DNA of 53,876 nucleotides from an uncultured Clostridia bacterium (GTDB lineage: Bacteria; Bacillota; Clostridia; Oscillospirales; Ruminococcaceae): the NCBI GenBank assembly GCA_948473085.1, contig CAOKWH010000014.1, positions 1-53,876 on the forward strand. Direction: 5' to 3'. Shown here in pieces: positions 49,551-53,876 of this stretch. The position numbers were made by a program, and so were the translations under genes. The stretch's first letter is position 1. Every line of letters begins with the position of its first letter. The notes under the pieces are model-generated. The model was not told the origin of the DNA and did no database searches. It was given only the letters and a program-made list of their open reading frames with translations.

Positions 49551-49708
49551 CGGTATAATAACGATACAGCTGTTATTATACCTCAGCTTATGCACGGAAC
49601 CTTGCCGCTGGGGGCGGCAGCCGGTTCCAATGCGCTATTATACCGGATTTTTAAAGGCCCTTTTTCTCGCCCCTTGCAGGGTAAACGAAAAAGATGGCCA
49701 ATGATACC
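49551..49708 (+). repeat. REP-like palindromic element, copy 4
   Basis: First a hairpin GGTATAATAAC ... GTTATTATACC (49551-49582), then at 49653-49708 the GGCCCTTTTTCTCGCCCC ... GAAAAAGATGGCC hairpin. The two parts are separated by about 70 bases. It lies in the gap upstream of fliB, which has no other gene. Confidence 0.7.
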
Positions 49709-49769
49709 TTCCGCTATCACTCCATGACATAATCATCCCACACCCATCCAATAAGGAGGAACTTCATCC

Positions 49770-50930
49770 ATGCTTCACCGCTTCCCCCCCTACTACCCCG
49801 CCTTTGGCTGCACCGGCAGTGCCTGCCGGGACAACTGCTGCATCGGCTGGGAAATTGATATTGACCCCGAAACCGCCGCCCGCTATGACGCGCTTCCCGG
49901 CCCCCTGGGCCAGCGCCTGCGGGAGAACATCAGCCGGGATGAACCCCGGCACTTTTTGCTGGACAGCCGGGAGCGCTGCCCCTTTTTGGACGGGCAGAAC
50001 CTGTGCCGGATATACAGCGCCTTAGGGGAGGCGGCCCTGTGCGAAATTTGCCGGGAGCACCCGCGCTTTCACAACTGGTACGGCCCGTTTGCGGAAAGCG
50101 GCCTGGGCCTCTGCTGTGAGGAGGCCTGCCGCCTGATTTTGACAAACCGCCAACCCTTTACCCTGCTGGAACAGGAGGATGCCCAGCCCCCGGAGGGGGC
50201 GGAAAACCCGCTGCTGCTCTCCCAGCTGCTCCAGGTGCGGAAGGCCGCCTTTTCCCTGGCCCAAAACCCGGCCTATACCCTGCCCCAGTGCCTGCTGCTG
50301 ATTCTGCTGCTGGCCAACGACTGCCAGCAGCAGATGGATGAAGGCGAGGCAGAACAGATGGAACGCACCGCCCGGGACTGGCTGCGCCCCGGCCTTTGCC
50401 AGCAGGTGCTGGACGAGCTGCCCATCCCCCCGGATGAGGCCGCCGCCCCTGTCCTCCTCTCCCTCTTTTCCCAGATGGAGAAGAACAGCCCCGACTGGGC
50501 CGGCTGGGTTGCCCAACTGGCCCGGACAGAGGGCCTGCCCGGCCAGGCCGGCGCCTTTGCCCTGGAAAACCCCGACGCCCTGCCTGAGCTGAAACAGGTG
50601 CTGCTCTACCTGCTCTATCGCTACCTGCTCCAGAGCGCCCAGGATGGGGAGCTGCTGGTGCGGGTGCAGGCCATCCTCTGCTGTGTGCTGTTCCTGCTGC
50701 TGGGCCAGGTGCAGCTGTGGCGGCAAAATGCCGTCCTGCCGCCGGATCGCCGCCACGCCCTCTGCAAAGAGTTTTCCAAGGAGGTGGAATACAGCGACCT
50801 CAACCTGGGCCTTCTGCTCCAGCACTGCCACCGCAATCCGGCCCTTTCGGTAAAAAGCCTGGCCGCCCTGCTGCAGGAGCTGCATAAAAGCTGGCCCTGC
50901 TGCGTGCAATCCTTCCCTGCCGTTCAGTAG
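49770..50930 (+). CDS. fliB: Flagellin lysine-N-methylase (FliB-like)
   Basis: A 386-residue cysteine-rich protein. GCTGSACRDNCCIGWEIDIDPETAARY near the start, RCPFLDGQNLCRIYSALGEAALCEICREHPR (about residues 70-100) and CEEACRLILTN match the FliB family that methylates lysines of flagellin. The cysteines suggest a metal or Fe-S site. AAGGAGGAAC precedes the ATG. No flagellar operon is in this window. The C-terminal end overlaps the converging XRE gene by seven bases. Confidence 0.85.
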   Translation: MLHRFPPYYPAFGCTGSACRDNCCIGWEIDIDPETAARYDALPGPLGQRLRENISRDEPRHFLLDSRERCPFLDGQNLCRIYSALGEAALCEICREHPRFHNWYGPFAESGLGLCCEEACRLILTNRQPFTLLEQEDAQPPEGAENPLLLSQLLQVRKAAFSLAQNPAYTLPQCLLLILLLANDCQQQMDEGEAEQMERTARDWLRPGLCQQVLDELPIPPDEAAAPVLLSLFSQMEKNSPDWAGWVAQLARTEGLPGQAGAFALENPDALPELKQVLLYLLYRYLLQSAQDGELLVRVQAILCCVLFLLLGQVQLWRQNAVLPPDRRHALCKEFSKEVEYSDLNLGLLLQHCHRNPALSVKSLAALLQELHKSWPCCVQSFPAVQ

Positions 50931-51136
50931 GGCTGCCTTTGCTGTGACAGGCCCAGCAAATAGTCCACACTGGTGCCATAGTACCCGGCCAGCTTTATCA
51001 CCACCCGGACCCGCACTGGGCTGCTGCCCGTTTCATACCGCCGGTACACCTCCCGGTGGCAGCCCAAAAATGCCGCTACTTCCGCCTGGGTTTTTCCTGC
51101 CTCCATCCGAAGCTCCCGCAGGCACTGATTGTCCAT
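50924..51136 (-). CDS. XRE-family helix-turn-helix regulator
   Basis: A 70-residue single-domain regulator: LRELRMEAGKTQAEVAAFLGCHREVYRRYETGSSPVRVRVVIKLAGYYGTSVDYLLGL is a Cro/C1-type helix-turn-helix (about residues 7-62). It converges on fliB. Such small proteins are common in mobile or accessory DNA; the target is unknown. Confidence 0.85.
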   Translation of the reverse strand: MDNQCLRELRMEAGKTQAEVAAFLGCHREVYRRYETGSSPVRVRVVIKLAGYYGTSVDYLLGLSQQRQPY

Positions 51137-51193
51137 ACAACACTACTTCCCCTCTTACAATCCCTTTTGGCTCTTATGTTGATAAATACCCTC

Positions 51194-51370
51194 TTACACT
51201 TCGTCGAAATACTGGTTAACATTCAACTTACCCTGTCGCTCTACCCACTCCCAAAGGATTTGCACTACAAGCGCATTTAAAGAAACACCCATACGCTTCC
51301 GGCTTTCATCAAGCTGCTCTTTAAGTTCCCCAGTTAACCGGAGAGTAAACCGCCCAGTTTCTTTTGTCAT
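51194..51370 (-). CDS. Ribbon-helix-helix (Arc-type) DNA-binding protein 1
   Basis: 58 residues: MTKETGRFTLRLTGELKEQLDESRKRMGVSLNALVVQILWEWVERQG has the beta strand (GRFTLRL) and two helices of the Arc/MetJ fold. GGTGGC is 10 bases before the ATG at 51370; the frame extends to 51424 without a ribosome site. It diverges from a second ribbon-helix-helix gene at 51485, with a dyad between. Related proteins often are antitoxins or plasmid/phage regulators. Confidence 0.78.
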   Translation of the reverse strand: MTKETGRFTLRLTGELKEQLDESRKRMGVSLNALVVQILWEWVERQGKLNVNQYFDEV

Positions 51371-51433
51371 ACTTTTGATGCCACCTTTCTTGCACATAAA
51401 ATCATGTCTTGCTTTTGATGTCAATACGGTGTC

Positions 51434-51465
51434 TTTACTTTTTTCTTTATGGTGTCATAATGACA
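51434..51465 (+). promoter_or_regulatory. Promoter and dyad between divergent ribbon-helix-helix genes
   Basis: TTTACT (51434-51439), 16 bases, CATAAT (51456-51461) reads right. The palindrome TGTCAT-A-ATGACA (51453-51465) overlaps the -10, an expected operator for a dimeric ribbon-helix-helix repressor. Confidence 0.6.
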
Positions 51466-51484
51466 TTAGAAGGAGGTTTCCAGC

Positions 51485-51655
51485 ATGAAGAAAAATGATT
51501 CTCCCATCAAAGACGAACAAACTCGATTCACTATGCGTATCAACATTGAATTGTTAGAAAAAGTCAAAGCTGAAGCTGAAAAGAATAAGCGTTCGACAAC
51601 TAAACAGATTGAATTTATTCTGGAACAATTTTTTGCATCTTTTCCCACAGAATAA
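51485..51655 (+). CDS. Ribbon-helix-helix (Arc-type) DNA-binding protein 2
   Basis: A 56-residue protein: QTRFTMRINIELLEKVKAEA, then KRSTTKQIEFILEQFF, gives a strand and two helices typical of Arc-type repressors. AGAAGGAGG lies just before the ATG. It has no recognisable toxin partner next to it (51656-51756 has no gene). The AT-rich composition here differs from the GC-rich surroundings. Confidence 0.78.
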   Translation: MKKNDSPIKDEQTRFTMRINIELLEKVKAEAEKNKRSTTKQIEFILEQFFASFPTE

Positions 51656-51756
51656 TACATCAGGTCATGAGGCATTCTTTCCCTTATCTAAATATCATCC
51701 ATTTTCTTTTTGTTGATATCTATTTAATTACTTGATATTTGTCAAAGGGTATCTTT

Positions 51757-51984
51757 ATGTTTTCCAAAGAAATTTTTTTAAACCGTCTTAAGACACTGCG
51801 AACAGAATGTAAGATAAGTTCACAATCTCTGGCAGAAGCGGTTGGTGTTTCCCGGCCGGCCATCAGCCGATTTGAGCATGGTGTGGATTATCCGCATGTA
51901 AACACCCTCATCGCCCTCGCTGACTATTTTGATGTATCCCTGGACTACTTGGCGGGGCGCTCTGATAATCCCCAGCGGCATTGA
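51757..51984 (+). CDS. XRE-family helix-turn-helix regulator
   Basis: A 75-residue regulator: RLKTLRTECKISSQSLAEAVGVSRPAISRFEHGVDYPHVNTLIALADYFDVSLDYLAGRSDNP is a typical Cro/C1-type domain. AAAGGG lies before the ATG at 51757. It may be the control gene for the accessory block or for the methyltransferase at 52184, which converges on it. Confidence 0.87.
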   Translation: MFSKEIFLNRLKTLRTECKISSQSLAEAVGVSRPAISRFEHGVDYPHVNTLIALADYFDVSLDYLAGRSDNPQRH

Positions 51985-52149
51985 TGCCCTTTGGCAAAGC
52001 CACCACAAGTATTTTCCATCCATACAGAAACCTTTTCCCCGTTCGCAGTCTTCCTGTCAGGGCCAATTTTTAAGCCGGCGGGAAAGCGGCCCGTTTTCTG
52101 CTTCCATCCTGTCCGGTACTTCAGGAAAAAAGCAAGGTTTCAGGGACAA

Positions 52150-52181
52150 AAAAGAGCCTTCCGCCAAGGAAAGGCTCTTTT
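52150..52181 (-). terminator. Terminator of DNA methyltransferase gene
   Basis: AAAGAGCCTT and AAGGCTCTTT form the stem, followed on the minus strand by TTTTTTGTCCC. It overlaps the stop region by two bases, as the gene ends at 52184. Confidence 0.88.
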
Positions 52182-52183
52182 TC

Positions 52184-53248
52184 CTATTCAAACAGCTTGA
52201 GCACCTGTTCTGCCAGGGCGATGGAGAGCAGCGGCGGCACGGCATTGCCAATTTCCAGCCGCTTTGTGGTGTCGGCGCCATAGAAGCGGTAGCTGTCCGG
52301 GAAGCTCTGCAGCCTGGCCCCCTCCCGGATGCTCATGGCCCGGGAATCCCGGGGATGGATGCACCGGGAGGAGGAGGGGCAGGCAAAATTCCTGGTGATG
52401 GTGGTGGCCGGGCGGTTCCACCACAGCTTGGCATAGGTGTTGCCATAGCCGCTTTTGGGGCGCAGCTGCTCGGGCAGGTCCTCCTTGGTCTGGCCATCCC
52501 CCAGCGCCTGCATCAGCCGCACCAGGTGGGGGCCGTTTTTGGGGGAGGTGTGCTCGGTGAGGGTATCGCTGTCCCGGACAAACTGTTGGAAAGGGTTGTC
52601 CAGCGCTGGCTGATACACCGTACTGCTGCCCCCGCTGGGAATGGGGGGCAGATCGCCAATGGCTTCGGCCAGCGTGACATAGGGCAGCCGGCCAGGGCCA
52701 TGGGTGGGAGCGGGATATGCAAAGCGGTTTTCCTCCCCCAGCACCCCTACCAATATCACCCGCTCCCGGTGCTGGGGCACGCCATAATCGGCGGCGTCCA
52801 GCAGCTGGTGCCGGAGGGTGTAGCCCAGCTCCCGGAACTCCTCCTTCACCCGGGGGAACAGCCGGCCCCTATCCATACTAAGCAGGCCGCTGACATTTTC
52901 AAACACAAAGGCCCGGGGCCGCAGATGGGCCAGAACACGCTTATATTCCAAAAACAGGTTGGCCCGCTCATCCATCTGCCGGCGGCCCAGTGTGGAATAG
53001 GACTGGCAGGGCGGCCCGCCAATAATCAAATCCACCTTTTCCCCGCCCAGGGCGCTGTCCAACAGCGGTTCGGAAAGGCCGCAGATATCACCGGTTATCA
53101 TCCGCACGCCGGGATGGTTTAAGCTGTAGGCCAGGGCAATATCCCGCATCAGCTCGTTGGCTGCCAGGATGCGAAACTGCGGCAGACGGGCAAAGCCATA
53201 GCTAAGCCCCCCCACCCCGGCAAACAGATCGACAATGTTAATGGGCAT
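52184..53248 (-). CDS. C5-cytosine DNA methyltransferase
   Basis: A 354-residue enzyme with all core motifs: I (VDLFAGVGGLSYGF), IV with the catalytic Cys (IIGGPPCQSYSTLG, about residues 77-90), VI (FVFENVSGLL), VIII (YGVPQHRERVILVG), the variable region with the target recognition domain (about 190-300) and X (EIGNAVPPLLS). It transfers a methyl group from SAM to C5 of cytosine. No restriction endonuclease is adjacent, so it is an orphan, or its partner is outside. The frame extends to 53287, but AAAGGAGG eight bases before the ATG at 53248 sets the start. The recognition sequence is unknown. Upstream (53290-53740) there is nothing I can call. Confidence 0.95.
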   Translation of the reverse strand: MPINIVDLFAGVGGLSYGFARLPQFRILAANELMRDIALAYSLNHPGVRMITGDICGLSEPLLDSALGGEKVDLIIGGPPCQSYSTLGRRQMDERANLFLEYKRVLAHLRPRAFVFENVSGLLSMDRGRLFPRVKEEFRELGYTLRHQLLDAADYGVPQHRERVILVGVLGEENRFAYPAPTHGPGRLPYVTLAEAIGDLPPIPSGGSSTVYQPALDNPFQQFVRDSDTLTEHTSPKNGPHLVRLMQALGDGQTKEDLPEQLRPKSGYGNTYAKLWWNRPATTITRNFACPSSSRCIHPRDSRAMSIREGARLQSFPDSYRFYGADTTKRLEIGNAVPPLLSIALAEQVLKLFE

Positions 53249-53760
53249 TTCCCATGCCTCCTTTGGGCTTGTCCTGTCCCCCCGCAACGGGATAAAACAG
53301 GGCGTTTTTTGTTGCAGCTCTTATTATACACGCAAAGGGGCGGTTTGCTCAAGTAGAAGGGCCAGGCGGGGCTTTCCCCTTTTAGCCAATATACTGGAAA
53401 GGCCCGCCTGGTACTCCCAGCAGAACAGAGCGAAACCCGCAAAAACTGCTGTGTATTGCCCGGTATGGCAGAAAAGGCTTTTTGCCCACTCTCCTGCCTA
53501 AATTTCTGTCTGTGGCTTCTTGCAGGACAGGGAAAGGCAAAAACACAGCTATAAACAAAGCTAACCAAAGGCTTTGGCCCTGCCCAAATCCAAACAAGGA
53601 AGAAAAGCCGCCCAAAATAGGATAGCAGTCCCCGGCAATAACCTATAACTGGCAGGCGGGGCGGCGGGTCATTTTAAGCGGCAATGCCGTACTATTTGCC
53701 CAACCGGAACTGTATTTACAAGGATGTTGTCAAGAATTTATAAAAAGTACAGAAAAAGCC

Positions 53761-53788
53761 TTGACAATGAGGTTGTATTCTGTATAAT
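53761..53788 (+). promoter_or_regulatory. Strong promoter reading out of the right edge
   Basis: A perfect TTGACA (53761-53766), 16 bases and a perfect TATAAT (53783-53788). The gene it serves lies beyond the window. Confidence 0.85.
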
Positions 53789-53830
53789 AGGAACAGTTGC
53801 TCGGAGGGCTGGTCATTCAACAGAAATGAT

Positions 53831-53876
53831 GGGCTGGATAAGGCACAGACTGAAATGTCTGCGGCTTATCCAGCCT
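53831..53876 (+). other. Long hairpin in the leader at the right edge
   Basis: GGCTGGATAAG (53832-53842) pairs with CTTATCCAGCC (53865-53875), with an inner CAGAC/GTCTG pair, 45 bases after the transcription start. It may be an attenuator or part of a structured leader; the window stops here, so a following U tract cannot be seen. Confidence 0.6.

Overview
This window looks like a chromosomal segment of an anaerobic, Gram-positive, spore-lineage Firmicute of the Clostridia, most likely an Oscillospiraceae/Ruminococcaceae-type gut bacterium. The evidence is a RicT (YaaT)-DarA-HolB cluster, a CIRCE-controlled clpB, a class B sortase beside a very large Cna-B-type surface protein, FapA, YczE, a yjdF gene with its leader RNA, and strong AGGAGG ribosome binding sites. 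The DNA is GC-rich apart from two AT-richer accessory islands (about 34.0-38.5 kb and 51.2-52.0 kb). YjfB and FliB homologues suggest a motile cell. The species cannot be named from this sequence.

Layout. 1-0.2 kb: two consensus tandem promoters and a leader box pointing left, probably the start of an rRNA operon lying outside the window. 0.3-4.4 kb: MalY/PatB-type PLP enzyme, rhomboid-like membrane protein, YczE-like membrane protein, and an alkaline-phosphatase-superfamily gene with a frameshift at a G7 tract. 4.6-8.2 kb: decarboxylase-like gene, darA, holB, ricT. 8.2-11.4 kb: broken SMI1/KNR4-like gene, aldo/keto reductase, YfcC-type transporter. 11.9-16.8 kb: small ferredoxin, yjfB with a structured leader, clpB with CIRCE, tRNA-Ser(CGA), lipoprotein. 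17.0-26.9 kb: serine recombinase, a putative site/promoter region, a 1907-residue surface protein, FapA and a class B sortase. 27-28.6 kb: DUF4303 protein and SGNH hydrolase. 28.8-33.9 kb: divergent LysR regulator and an aspA-malic enzyme-fumarase alpha/beta operon (aspartate to fumarate to malate to pyruvate).

34.0-40.2 kb is the most unusual part. Eight small polytopic membrane-protein genes, all on the minus strand, form two paralogous families. Their ends, promoters and terminators are nearly identical and their central parts diverge. Upstream of them, on the same strand, lies a secreted protein with a helical-repeat N-terminus and a C-terminal domain resembling a permuted NlpC/P60 (papain-fold) enzyme. 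The layout resembles an effector with an expanded immunity-like array, but that is inference.

40.5-53.9 kb: HAAS-domain membrane protein and PadR regulator with a perfect 25-bp operator; copies of a REP-like palindromic element; FUSC-like protein; yaaA; cyclophilin; ABM monooxygenase; two tandem amidohydrolases behind a branched-chain-amino-acid-rich leader peptide and an attenuator-like terminator; yjdF; mtnN; fliB; small regulators (XRE, divergent ribbon-helix-helix pair, XRE); and an orphan C5-cytosine DNA methyltransferase. The right edge has a strong promoter reading out of the window into a long hairpin.
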